Source: Podocnemis expansa
Taxonomy: Eukaryota > Chordata > Testudines > Podocnemididae
Length of the DNA stretch: 64,000 nucleotides
Assembly: GCA_007922195.1 (NCBI GenBank)
Contig: ML681964.1
Coordinates: 1 to 64,000, forward strand
Reading direction: 5' to 3'
Shown: piece after piece, positions 44,771 to 56,240 of the stretch
Position numbering within the stretch: the first letter of the stretch is position 1
Layout: every line of letters starts with the position of its first letter
Program-made: the position numbers and the translations under genes
The notes under the pieces: generated by a model
The model's database searches: none
The model's input: the letters and a program-made list of their open reading frames with translations, nothing else
Told to the model about the DNA's origin: nothing

Positions 44771-45179
44771 ATAATGTATAGTTGATAGGCAGCATATGCT
44801 TAAACAAGATCCTTATTTTTTTAATAGAAATAAAAAAAACACTAGTTGCTCAGACCACAAATCCTGCAGTCCTTACTCAGGTAAAACTCAGTTCCAGCCT
44901 TTCGGAATTTTCCCTGAGTAAGAATGGAGTAAAGACTGAAGCATTTGACTCATTAGACTTCAGCAGTCTGCACCACTTTTCCATTCTGAAAGCTGAGTGA
45001 TTCATGAATCATATCCACCAATCATCAACAGCCTATGATCAGATATTCTCCACTCCTTTCTCAACCAAATTGTTTTCTTATTATGTCTTGTTTTACTGAA
45101 AGAACATCAAATTGAAAAAAATAGCTGTCAAGCGAGGGTCTTACTAATATGTTTTTAATCTATACTGTAGGATTGTCAT
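44771..45179. other. No recognised feature
   Basis: No gene or repeat recognised. Confidence 0.4.
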
Positions 45180-45184
45180 CTGTC

Positions 45185-46160
45185 ACAGGATGCACAACTG
45201 TGTACCCTGGCTTATGATCTAGATGATTTTTATGTTCACTTATACACAGTAATTGTATGATGCGCTGCCAAGTACACCATGCAATGTTTCTTTATGGATG
45301 CTCTTAGCCTATTCTACATGATTACCATGATGATATGTTTCCTGCAGCCTCATGCATGTGTAGAGATGTGTAACATGGCTCAGTGGGTGGGAGGCAGACA
45401 GAGTTCTCCCAGCAGCTAGTAAGCACCTGGAGGGGGCAATAAAGATATGTTAATTGAGTTCCTTGGCTCAAGCCAGACAAACAGATCACCTCCACCTGGA
45501 AAGGGAAGGGTTGGAAGAGTTTTGAAACAAAGAGAGACACTTGGAGGGATTTGGAGCTTTTGGCCTGGAAATCTCCATCCTGAAACAACTTCAAGCAAGA
45601 TCTGGGCCCTGGCTGGCCTCGGGCAGAGACTGGCCATACAAACAACTGACAGCCAAATATCTTGAGCATAAACATGGACTATGGGGTCAGTTTGAGAAGA
45701 GGCAGTAGGTTAGTATGTGTGTTTTACCTTTTATTTATATTGTGATTCTGCCTTAATTGGTCATATTCTCACTGAAATTATAATCTGATCAATAAATTAG
45801 TAGTTGTTTTATCTAAAGCTGTGTGATCTTTAGCGGGTATGAGTGAAGAAGGCCGGGCACAATCCATTTCTTTGTTAAACTGATGGACTTGAGTGTGTGG
45901 TGACTGGGAGTGGGCCCCAATCTCTGTAGATAGTGGCTTCTGGTGTTGTAACTGGGGCTGAGGGTGCTTGCTTGGCGACTGTACCTCAAGTAGTCAGGGG
46001 CACACACCCACTGCTTGGGACTGATCGCATGCAAGAGGCCAGAGTTGACTGACTCAGGAGTGAGTGGTCACTGGGCAAAGCAGGGCAAATCGGGCTCAGG
46101 AGTGGGAATCAGGGAATCACAGCAGCACACTGGATGGGATCTGGAGAGCAGTCTGTCACA
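45185..46160 (+). repeat. Possible solo LTR-like repeat
   Basis: Begins CTGTCACAGGATGC and ends CAGTCTGTCACATAA. Contains a polyadenylation-like AATAAA at about 45791 and an extended GGGCTGAGGGTGCTTG-rich 3' part. The short inverted TGTCACA/TGACA-like ends and internal signal suggest an LTR, but no second LTR, primer-binding site or target duplication is clear. Confidence 0.25.
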
Positions 46161-47888
46161 TAATCTTTTGATGAAATGTTATGAAGAATATATTCCTGAA
46201 TTATAAGGAAGTTTATCTTACAAGTGAGCATGTTGTGACTTTTGGTGACTCTGTATTTTAGTCCCAGATATCAGCTGACAGTAGCGATGTGATTAAAAAC
46301 TCATCCCCAGCTGAACAGAGTGATAGGACAAGGAAAACACTTGGAAGCAGTTCTAAATCGTCATAATGATATAACTAGTAAATCCACATATTTGACTGGT
46401 GGAATCTACTAGAGAAGGACTCATGGCAGTATTTTAATTTGTCCAAACAAAAGTCAACTCAATACGAGGGAGGCTCATAACCAGATTTATTCCAAACTAC
46501 CAGTGTTTTGGGAGTGATTCTGATAACATGATTAGAGAGAAATTCATCCTCATGACACAGCCATGTGGCCCCCATCCAGTCACTTCAGAGGCCCCCACCA
46601 GGCACAGCTGGGCCACCTCTGCAAGAATCCCTGTGCAGGGGGCATTCTGGAGCAGAGGTAGACCAGAAAAGGGGGAAGCAGATCTCCTGTACTGCATTGA
46701 CTCTGATTCACTGGCGTGTCCCATCAAGTCCATTGCAAGAAGGATGCAAAGTCGTGGACACAGTCAGTCAGAACTGACCCAACCTTCACTGGGAGCCAGG
46801 TCAGCCTTTGAAAAGCTTCAGCCCCTGGCAGGAATAAGTCACCTCTCTTTAATTTCTGCACTGGCCCATGAAAGAATTTGGACCAATGATCCTTACCAAA
46901 GCCAATGTAAGTTTTGCTATTGACCATAGTGGGAAGAGGATTAGATCGTATCCCAATACAATGTCCACTGGGTGTAGTTGGCCAAGTGCCATATGAGCAA
47001 ATGCTATGCCTGCTAACTGTTTTTTCTGCCATATAACGGTGTACAACCTGTGCCAGTCCCCTCTGCAATCTGGACTGATATATACTTGTGTCACCCCAGT
47101 CTCTCACTCCTAGGCACTATCTTGCATTTGCTACCATTATGTGAACTCCCCACTCCTGAATCAGCCCATTCACAGGCCCCTGCAAGCAGGCAATCCCTGA
47201 CTTAATGAATGAGCACTTCTGGCCAGCCACTCTTGGGATTATGCAACAGAACAATACAGTAGACACCTCAGTCCTACATGCAGCACTAGGAACAGCTGAT
47301 TTTACAGAGTTCAGTGCTGTCCACTGGACTCTGCAAACTCATGTACATCAGTGTGTCAAAGAAACTGATTTGCACAAACTCTGTCATGTTAAATGAAGTC
47401 TCTACACACACCCAAACCACAAACATGGCTTTAGAAAGAACAAACAATTTTTTATTAAGTACGGAAAGATTTTAAATTATTATAAGTCAGAGGAATAGGA
47501 ACAAGACTTGATCAAAAGTAAATAAAAGACAAATTGCAGTCTACACTTAACACTTCAGTTGCCTTACAACTGTAAGAAGGTTTTCTCTGCAGACAGGTTG
47601 GTTGATCAGTCTCCAGCCAAGATCCCCACCTGTGGAAAATCTTGATGTTGTCTTGTACAGGGATTGCAAGAGAGAGCTTCTGCGAGCAAAATGTCCCCAC
47701 TGTTTCAAATATTTCCCCTCTGGAGTCTTACCTAGCACTCTTCAGAATCTGGTACCAACATTATTCCTGCCTGGTCTTCTCTGTGTCTGAAGTCAAGGAT
47801 CATCAGCTGTTTAGGCCAGTCCATTGTCCCTGGAAGACCTGGGCTTTTTCATGTATGCCTTGGCAAGAGGTGAATTACTCCTCTGCTT
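46161..47888. other. No recognised gene
   Basis: Open frames occur on both strands (46528-46923 plus, 46724-47107 minus) without motif or codon signature. 47520-47880 reads like dispersed repeat text. Confidence 0.35.
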
Positions 47889-47889
47889 T

Positions 47890-48115
47890 TAGGCTATGTC
47901 CACATGTTAACTGCTATTTCAAAATAAGTTATTTCAAAATAACTCATTTTGAAATAAAAGCCTTATTTCAAAATAACTTAAATTGAAATAAGAAAAAGTT
48001 AATTTGAAATAAGGGAAGCCCCTCAAATCAAAATAGCATGCCCAGTGCATGGACATGCTATTTCGATTCAGCAGAGGGGCACCATGGCTCCCTGGCAGGG
48101 TCATGTTGCCACCCA
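47890..48115. mobile_element. Palindromic DNA element with TTATTTCAAAATAA units
   Basis: Left end AGGCTATGTCCACATG. The interior has seven or more variants of TTATTTYRAAATAA, including ATTTCAAAATAACTCATTTT, and TGCTATTTCGATTC. The right end is not identifiable, so the copy may be truncated. Confidence 0.65.
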
Positions 48116-50079
48116 ATCCCCTGCCTGACTCTCACCTTGCATAGCAGAGGCTCATAACCACACACAACATTGCAGGAAACATGTTTCTGTAACAGTAAGG
48201 TTCAGTATGTTATGATCATTTCAAGAACACCCTACATTACATTCTTTGCATTAAGCAATACAGTTATATTAGAGGGTGAACGTGAATGATCCACAATCGC
48301 ACCATAAGGATGCACATGGGATGCTGTGTGTCACACAACTTATAAAAGCAGATTAATATTTTTACAGATTAAGACTATCTCCTTTCCCAATCTCCCTTTA
48401 CAGGAAGAGTTCATTGGAAGGTTAATAGGCTGCTGAGAAGAGAGACTAGTTAAAATTAAATTAATCAAAATTAGATTAGATAAAGTCAAGCAACCCAGTT
48501 GGTTCATAAGAACTCACAGCAGTGATCTTAAACATAGGCTGAGAGTAGAAAATGAAGCATCTCCTCCTGCAAACATGCACATGCCCCATCCCAATGAATT
48601 CAGTGGGACTACCCAGGTGTGCAATATTACTCACATGAGTAAGTGTTTGTAGGATCTGGCCTTAAATTATAAATTCCACAAGCCAGAGACCTGGCTTATG
48701 TGTATTTTAGAAGCTCACCTGTGAGTGCTTTAAAATAATACTTAAAAATAGGTAACATTGATATATTGATATCTGTTATGAAAACTGTTTTACTGGAGCG
48801 GAAAGTCTCTCCTCCAATACATGTAAATTATTCCTTCCTCTGGCATACAGATTTGTATTTCAACATAGAAATATAACAGGGATGAGTCTTTACTTAGCAG
48901 CTCCAGTCCAGAAAAATAATTAACTTTAACAAAAATAAACAAGAGGTCATAGAATGTTTAAAATATATTTCGAGCTACATTCGGTACAGAAGAGGTGCAA
49001 TTATGTAGACTCATGCTGTACATGAAATGTACTAATTCCTCTCTATCTCTTCATATAAGGTATCCTTATTTTTATATTTTTCTTTTTATATTTACTCTTT
49101 TTTTACTGTTTTAAGAAACAATAGACTGTTTAAATTTAATAAAGAACATAACTGCCTTAAAATTTATTCACCTCATCACTAAATTGAATATATAGTCTTA
49201 TTTCAGTAAGTATGTATTAATACATATATATATATACATAATTACTGAAACAAGACAATAATGCACATATTTTGGTGCATTAGTTTATGTGTACTTGTGT
49301 TGACACAGAGCAATGGAGAGATGGAGAGAGCAGAGCAGACTTTTAAAAGATGTCTATAAATATCAGCAGACCTACACAAAGAATTTCTGGCATATTGGTC
49401 AATGCTGCTTGCACCTGGACTATCTCCAGCAGAACTTCTGGTGGGAAGACAACTAAGGACACTTTCATCTGTGGCACTGGTACAGCTGAATCCTAAGTAG
49501 CCCAGCCTGAAGCAGCTTCAAAAAACAGGATGCTGAAATAAAAATTCAGCAGCTACAAAACTTCACTGTTTATCCCTGCACAGAAGTACTATGCAAACTG
49601 AGACTTGGGAAAAGTTTGGTTGAAAAACTCCCAGAGATTTGTAATTGTTAGGAATTTGGCAGATGCTCCTAGATCTGTCCTAGTGAAGGCTCCAAAAGAA
49701 TTTCTCCATAGGAACTGGAGTCAACTTCACTGTTTCCCAACACAATAAAGAGAGGAGCTAGCTAGACCTTTAGATACTCTGTCGGGAAGCAAGCCCCCTT
49801 CACAGAAAACTCCACACACACAAACACAACAAAAGTAAGAATAGTTTGGACGACTGATCAGACACCTTCCACTCCTTTAAACTGCTGCTCAGGACTATTT
49901 ACTATGTCCCCTTTTCAATTGCATTTATTGTAAATAGCTTGAAGGAATTTGAAGTTTATTTTGATTGTTGTGTGTATACACATTAGTTTATAATTGGTTT
50001 AATGAATCTTTTATTTTAAAGAAAGGGTGATATTTGCCCACTGGTGGTGAATATGCCAATGACCTAAGAAGGGAGGGTA
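48116..50079. other. No recognised gene; one AT-rich hairpin
   Basis: AT-rich unique-looking sequence. Only the hairpin at 49201-49250 stands out. Confidence 0.4.
49201..49250. repeat. 16-bp inverted repeat with AT-rich loop
   Basis: TTTCAGTAAGTATGTA (49201-49216) is the reverse complement of 49235-49250 with one mismatch. The loop is 18 nt of TA-rich sequence. Confidence 0.85.
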
Positions 50080-50225
50080 GATGGGGTGGCTTTGAGTTAT
50101 TACAGAGAATTCTTTCCTGAGTGACTGGCTGGTGAGACTTGCCCACATGTTCTGGGTTTAAGTGATTGCCATATTTGGGGTTGGGAAGGAATTTCCCCCC
50201 AGGGCAGATTGGGCTGGGGGTCTGG

Positions 50226-50618
50226 GGGCATGTCTACGCTACAGCCTTAGGTCAACTTAAGGACGCTTAAGTCAACCTACAGACTCCCACGGCCATACTG
50301 GGCTATTATTAAGTTGGCTTAAGCACTTCCTTAAGTCAACTTAACACACCTCTGAAGGTCAACTTAATGCTTAAGTCAACCTTATTAAGTTTGACTTAAG
50401 CCAGTGTAGATGGGGAATAGCCCTTAAGTCGACTTAATTGGCCTCCAAGCCCCCTCCCAGAGTTCTTGGCCACCAGGAAAGGTTGACCTGGCACCTGGCA
50501 CAGTCGACAGGAATTTTCATATGGACCCTCTAAATCTGCTTAACAAGGTTGATTTTAAGTCAAATTAAAGTGAACCTTGTTAAGTCAACTTAACAGAGCA
50601 CCCAATGTACACATACCC
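50226..50618. mobile_element. Palindromic DNA element with TTAAGTCAACTTAA units
   Basis: Ends GGGCATGTCTACGCTACAG and GTACACATACCC. Probable 3-bp duplication TGG (50223-50225 and 50619-50621). About ten variants of TTAAGTYRACTTAA. The same palindrome type fills the right part of 15108-16637. Confidence 0.82.
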
Positions 50619-50802
50619 TGGAGTTTTTTCACCTTGCTCTGTAGTGTGGGGCATGGCTCACCTGCTGGTGAATTCTCTGTATCTTAAAGTCTTTAAATCA
50701 TACTTTGAGGACTTTAATAACTCAGTCATAGGTTAGAGGCTTACTGCTGGAGTGGGTGGGTGAGGCTTTGTGGCCTGCATTGTGCAGGAAGTCAGACTAG
50801 AT

Positions 50803-50977
50803 CAGCAGTTCTCAGCATTTTGCATGTCACAACACATTTGGTTGCAGATTATGATCCTATGGGACACATCAGCCCAACCTTCCACCCCCTTTGGCCAAAT
50901 CCAGCCATCTCCATGACATTTTAACCCCTGTGTGGCAACACAGTAATGTGTCCTGACACAGTGGCTGAGAACCACTG
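50803..50977. mobile_element. Short hAT element in a CR1 tail
   Basis: Perfect duplication GACTAGAT (50795-50802 and 50978-50985). Ends CAGCAGTTCTCAGC and GCTGAGAACCACTG. Paralogue of 44500-44676. Confidence 0.95.
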
Positions 50978-51035
50978 GACTAGATAAACATACTGGTCCC
51001 TTCTGACCTCGGAGTCTACAAGTCTATGAGATGTG

Positions 51036-53261
51036 GTTGGTTATAGAGTTCCTGCTCTCCACAACCCCAGTAGAGAGTTGAATAGACGTAGAAAGTTCCC
51101 ATTTAAGGAGTAGCATAATTGCTGTTTAAAGCATGACTCTTGTGTTTATGTCCTTGTTTTATCAAGAAATTTCTGCCTGTTTATTTATTTATATTTGTTC
51201 TCCACATTGAGTAATAAAATTATAGGCAGTACCATTATACTGTAGCATCAGTTTAATTTTTGTACCTCATAGAAGGACAAACAGCTGAGTGACATTGCAA
51301 ATTAAAAGTTTTATTTTAAAATTAAAATAAAAATCATTTTAATTTTAAAGTGTTAAGAAAATGCCTGCCAGGATTGGATTCTACTTTCATTTTTGTCAGT
51401 GTTAATCAGGAGCAGCTCCAATGAAATCAATGGGGCTATGCCAATAAAAAAACTACAATGAAAATGAAAGCCGACTCAAACTCAAACACTGAACTCATAC
51501 ATAGTGTAGGAACATGTCTTTATTGTACACAATTATCTTAGAACACCATTGGAATTACGTTACTGCTCATTAAAGCAGAGCCAAAATTGATCAAGAATTA
51601 GCTATAATACATCCCATAATGGGAGATCACTTTCAGTGGAAGTCCTCAGTAAGTCTAGAAGCAATCACAGCAAAGGTTTGTCTGGTGAATGAGTGCAGCA
51701 CAATGTGATATGCTGCCCATGTAGGGTCTGACTTTGCTTCCTCAATCCAGTCCCAGGCTAAAAAGGGTTAAAGTGTTGCACAAGTAGCTTTCTCCAGGCA
51801 TTGCTCTGCAGTGAGCCCCTTTGGATGATAAAAAGAAGAGCACTGTCAGACTCCATATTCAGCTCTTCTGATCTGGAGCAACTGACTTCAATGGAAATGG
51901 GATAAAGCCCCTAGTGAGAGGGTCGCCATGCTATAGAACATGTGTGGGTTGGCAGAGTAACTGGGTCTGATAGACGAGAGGAGATATCCCAAAGGATATC
52001 TCACAGACAGGAGCCTTAATATTTCTCATAATGAAAACACAGATTAAGTGACAATACGTCCCTCTGTCTCTGGAAGCCAGACTCCAATACTATACTATGA
52101 AATATGGCAGTAATTTAAAAGACTACCCAAAGCTTTGCCCTTAGCCCAGAGTACCACATTAAATAATTCCAACAAGAACAATTAAATCAAGAGGACTATT
52201 TCCCACAGGCAAGCAGAAGAATGCTATCTGCAAATCCTATAATGATAACATTACAATTTCTGCAGTTCTCATAGCAAGCAGCATGGTGTATCAGTCTTGT
52301 TATGGAGAGAACTCATGTCTATTTCATTTTTCTGGCTCCCAATTTACCTATAAACTGCTTTTTGAAATTCAGAAATATTGATTTAGGTAGGAAGGGGAAA
52401 TAAACTGGTTAATACTATCCTTTCTCTTATACATGAACACCACCTACAGATGGAGGCATGAGTGAACACAAAGATAATGCATTTTGGCTTCATGTCAGCT
52501 AACAGATATAGAATCAATTTCTCTGTTATTTCCACTTGGTTTACTTTGTTGCTGGACAGAGGGATATGGACACACATTTTTTAGATACCATATAAGTACA
52601 GTATTCAGTAGCGTTAACAGTGGAGATGTCACATTGTGAAGTTCTGTATTTTCAGTGAGCTATAATTAAAAATGAACAGCAGTTGGTGTAGGATAACGAT
52701 ATGGCAACATATATCCAGTCTTCGAAGAAATGGAAGCAGGTGACATGCTACACGTGTAATCTTACATTTATACAGCATTTATTTTTCTTGAGTATTTGCA
52801 AGTACTTTATAAACTGATGTACGAACTACACACAACATCACAACCCACCATGGAAATATAGCCACCTCTGGATTTAAATATGTTCATCGCTTAATAGATT
52901 GTAGCAACATTAAACAAAACCTTCTGGACTCCCTTGCAGCCCTTCACACTCAAGTTTCTTGCCTACCCATTTCATTTTATTCCTCACACTCTTCTTTTTG
53001 TACCTTATTCATGCTCCCTGGAATCCTTTTCCTTCCTTGGTGTGCTAGATGTCCATAAGTTCCTCTTCCAAATCTCTTATTAAACACACTTTCCCACTGA
53101 AGCAACGTTAATTCATCAAAGAGGGTAATAATATTATTTGCGGTCAGTAAAAAGAATCTCACATTGCTTTGTGATAAACCCCTCTGTGTAGGTACATAAA
53201 TAATTCCCAGCAACAAAACAGATGAGCACCTTACAATCATTGAATTTATTCTTACTAAACC
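51036..53261. other. No recognised gene
   Basis: AT-rich, including a near-palindromic TTTTATTTTAAAATTAAAAT stretch near 51309. I find no exon or transposon. Confidence 0.4.
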
Positions 53262-53345
53262 CTATTTTACAGATGAGGAACTGAGGCTCAGAAAATGCTA
53301 AAGGTCAGACAGGAAGTCTGTGAAAGACAAAGACTTCACTTTCCT
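53262..53345 (+). repeat. MIR-like SINE relic
   Basis: CTATTTTACAGATGAGGAAC followed by TGAGGCTCAGAAAATGC and a GGTCAGACAGGAAGTC-like segment match the order of the MIR core and its 3' part. Confidence 0.7.
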
Positions 53346-53589
53346 GATTTCCCATCCAGTGCCTTAATCACAACATCAGCCCTCCACTTCTGGCCACCAA
53401 GTGTCATGCACAGAAGAAGATCAGAACTTCAGAGTTGAGATAAACTGTAGAAATCTGACAGTGGAATTTTGCTTCAAGGAGGAATTCACATCCATGTAGA
53501 AGGGCATTTCAGTGATCTACCCACCACTGAAATGCCACTAAAGCCTTGTGCTGGCTTTCTGCATAGGAGGGAACATCATGTTTTTTGAA

Positions 53590-54790
53590 TGATGCAGTGT
53601 GGTCATAGCCATGTCGATCTCAGGATATTAGCAAAATGAGATGAGTGAAGTAATATCCTTTATTGGACCAACTTCTGTTGGTGAGAGAGACAAGCTTTTG
53701 AGCAGCAGAGAGCTCTTCTTGAGGTCTGGGCCAGGCAGGGCTGTCCCCATGGGGTGCGAGACCTGGGGCCAATCAGCCTGTGCATGACCCTACCCCGCCA
53801 CACTGGGGGGGTGCAGGCTGGCCCTGCACTGCCATCCCTCCCCTGACCCTGGGGATGGGGCAGGTCAGTCCAGGGTCTGTGCTCCACTCTGCTACCCCAC
53901 CTCTCGGCCAGTCCTCCCCACCCCCAGGGTAGAACAGCAAGCCCAGGGAAGGGGCCAGAGAGAGAAGCCCGGCCTTGGGGCTGGCCCGCTCCGCCCCAGG
54001 GCTGGCTGTTCCCCGCTATTGGGGTAGGGAAGAGCCGGCCCGGAGACGAGCTCAGCTCTGCACTTGACCCCCTCCTTCCCTGCTGACTTCAGCTCCTGCC
54101 GCAGTCAGCAGGAAGGGGGCGGGGGGCAGTGCAGCCCTGGGGAGGGCAATGGTGTGGGCCCTGCAGGGCCCAGGGCAATTGCCACGCTCACCCCCCTTAA
54201 GAACAGTCCTGGGGGCAGGTACTCCCAACTTCATGGTTAAATACAATGTAGAACAGATTGTTTAGCGTAAATAGTTAGCTAATATGGTAAGGGACCATTA
54301 AAGGTAGAGGGGCCCATTAACCATTCTCAAACTATAGGATAGAAAAAGGGGGACTGTAGGTTATAGATGGTTATTACAAGGCAGAAATTCAGTGTTTTTG
54401 TTCAGTGCATCATTTTTGGTGTCTAGCAGAGTAATGAATTTAAGCTTCCAGTCTTGTATTTAGTAAGTATTCTGCAGGTTTCCTTTAAGAATGAGAACTG
54501 AAAGGTCAGATATAGAGTAATTGCCTTGTGAAAAGTGTTTACTCACAAGTGACAGGGTGATTTTTGCCTTTTATCATCTTCCTGGTTGAGTTCATTCAAA
54601 ATAGCCACTTGCAATATGTGATTACTGTTTAGCATAAGTAATCTGTTCTTTCTTGCCTTTTGCTGTGATGCTAGGAGTTTTCCCAGCCCTCAAGAAGAGT
54701 TCTGTGACTCAACAGCTCATCTCCGTCCTCAAAAGAAATTGGTCCAATGAACGATGTTACTTTGCCCACCTTGTCTCTTTAACTTCCTTT
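53590..54790 (-). mobile_element. Second Penelope-like family, copy with inverted tails at both ends
   Basis: The left tail (53590-53735: AATATCCTTTATTGGACCAA and GAGCTCTTCTTGAGGTCTGG) is inverted at the right end (about 54675-54780: CCCTCAAGAAGAGTTCTGTG and ATTGGTCCAATGAA). Between them lies the same body as 43962-44370 (GTAGAACAGATTGTTTAGCG and onward). Interrupted by a GC-rich hAT at 53736. Confidence 0.78.
53736..54211. mobile_element. GC-rich hAT element (CAGGGCTGTCC family)
   Basis: Ends CAGGGCTGTCCCCATGGGG and AAGAACAGTCCTG. Flanks GGGCCAGG and GGGGCAGG match at 7 of 8. Paralogue of 18843 and 21653. The site is empty in the 43340 copy, which reads GCTCTGGGAAATGTACTC. Confidence 0.88.
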
Positions 54791-55450
54791 ATTAAATGAA
54801 GCAAGGAGGAGATGCATCCAACATTTTCTACAGACAAAGCACTAGGCCAGCATATGTTTTGAACATTTTCTAATTGGTAAAATTGTGAATAGCAGTGTAA
54901 GGGACATATTGGTGAGATGATGGTGTATCTTTTTAGCTGCTGACTTCCAAATTTATGTTGGGGCTTGTTAAATGCAGCTACAATTACTTTACATCTTTAT
55001 TTAACCAGCGGTGGGCTACAGCACTGATTATATTATTTATGCCAAGTAATGTTTGCACACAAAATAGTACAAATGTACAATTCAGTTAGTAGCATTTTTA
55101 CAGAAAAAGTTGAACAGTTCCCTGTCACTCTCTGTCAAGTATCAAGTAACAGTATGTTTATATCAGCATAACCTGAAGCAGTGCTTAATTTGTAATGAAA
55201 GAGGCACTGGGCTTCAAGCTATCTGCTTACATTCATAACTGGTGCAGCAAATTGGAGATGCTCAGGCTATGACCTGCCAAGCACAGTCCTGGCAAGCCTT
55301 GGTATAAATTGAGCACTGACTTGCAGCCTTATGAATAAGTATTAATGATAAGTTTAACTCCTGCCCTGACATCTGCTTAGCTGAGTAGGGCTTTGTCGTG
55401 CCCGGCTTCAACTCCAGCTCTGGCCTAGGTTAGAACAGCTGCGGGGCATG
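54791..55450. other. No recognised feature
   Basis: No gene or repeat recognised. Confidence 0.4.
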
Positions 55451-55458
55451 CTCTAATT

Positions 55459-55681
55459 CAGTGCTTTGCAGCTTGTGATCTATAGAGCCCTAGGGGGTCT
55501 GCAGACTATGTCTAAAAAAGGGTCTACGAAAGATTGTTATCTTGGAACAGAGGTTTTCAAACTATGGTCTGTGGAGCACTGGAGGGGTCCACAGACTACG
55601 TCTAGGATTTCCAAAAGGGTCCTCATTTTCATCTGAAATTTTGTAAGGGTCCTCAGATACATAATGATTGAAGAACCACTG
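55459..55681. mobile_element. Short hAT element with partial internal duplication
   Basis: Flanks CTCTAATT (55451-55458) and CTCTAATC (55682-55689). Right end TTGAAGAACCACTG. A second left-end-like CAGAGGTTTTCAAACTATGG occurs at about 55548, and the following GGTCTGTGGAGC and ACAGACTACGTCTA repeat the first 90 bp, so the left half is present twice. Confidence 0.82.
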
Positions 55682-55954
55682 CTCTAATCTAAGCCATCTG
55701 GCAACAGCCCCTGAGGGACCATCCTCCAGCTTTGAATTGCCAGAATGCTGTCAACTGAGAGCTCCCTGCTGTCAGAGTAATTCTCATCTGGCCAGATTCC
55801 AGTTGCTTAGAGTAGCAGAAAAGAGCTGGTTCAGGGAAGAGAATTTGACTCAGTATCTTTAGGGAGGCATTCGTTTTACACGGTTTGTCAAAAAACACTC
55901 TCAACAAGGTTTGTAATGGGGCGTCAGCTACCATAATTTAATCAGTTAATGCTT

Positions 55955-56240
55955 GCCATTTCCACAGCACTTTTCACCTCCAGAGCAGTTTATAGTCAGT
56001 GACCCAAAGACCACTCTCATTAACAACCGTGCAACTATATTGAAACCGGTCAGCTTAAAGAGAGGCCACAAAGAATCTTGCCCATTAACTAATCAATTAA
56101 ACCTTGCTGCATCCATTAAGGGTGAGTACGAGTTTCGTGATGCCCTTTTGACATCTGGGAAAACTGAGACCAAGAAAGGCTGCACGACTTATGCAAGGCC
56201 TTGCTGCAAGTCATTGCAGAGCCAGTATTTGAATTAATAA
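55955..56240 (+). repeat. MIR-like or CORE-SINE-like relic
   Basis: CAGCACTTTTCACCTCCAGA, then GGGAAAACTGAGACCAAGAA, GCACGACTTATGCAAGG and GCAGAGCCAGTATTTGAA follow the order of an ancient amniote SINE 3' half. Strongly diverged. Confidence 0.45.

Larger units (their letters stand above)
50080..51035 (+). mobile_element. CR1 LINE 3' region with two insertions
   Basis: CR1 tail order is visible: GACTGGCTGGTGAGACTTGC, GGGTTGGGAAGGAATTTCCC, (insertion), TGTGGGGCATGGCTCACCTG, GGCCTGCATTGTGCAGGAAG, (insertion), ACTGGTCCCTTCTGACC, AAGTCTATGAGA. Removing both insertions gives a continuous tail collinear with 38385-38615. Confidence 0.88.

Noticed and set aside
46528..47107. 131-codon plus and 127-codon minus frames
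   Set aside because: They overlap on opposite strands, show no motif and have no exon context.
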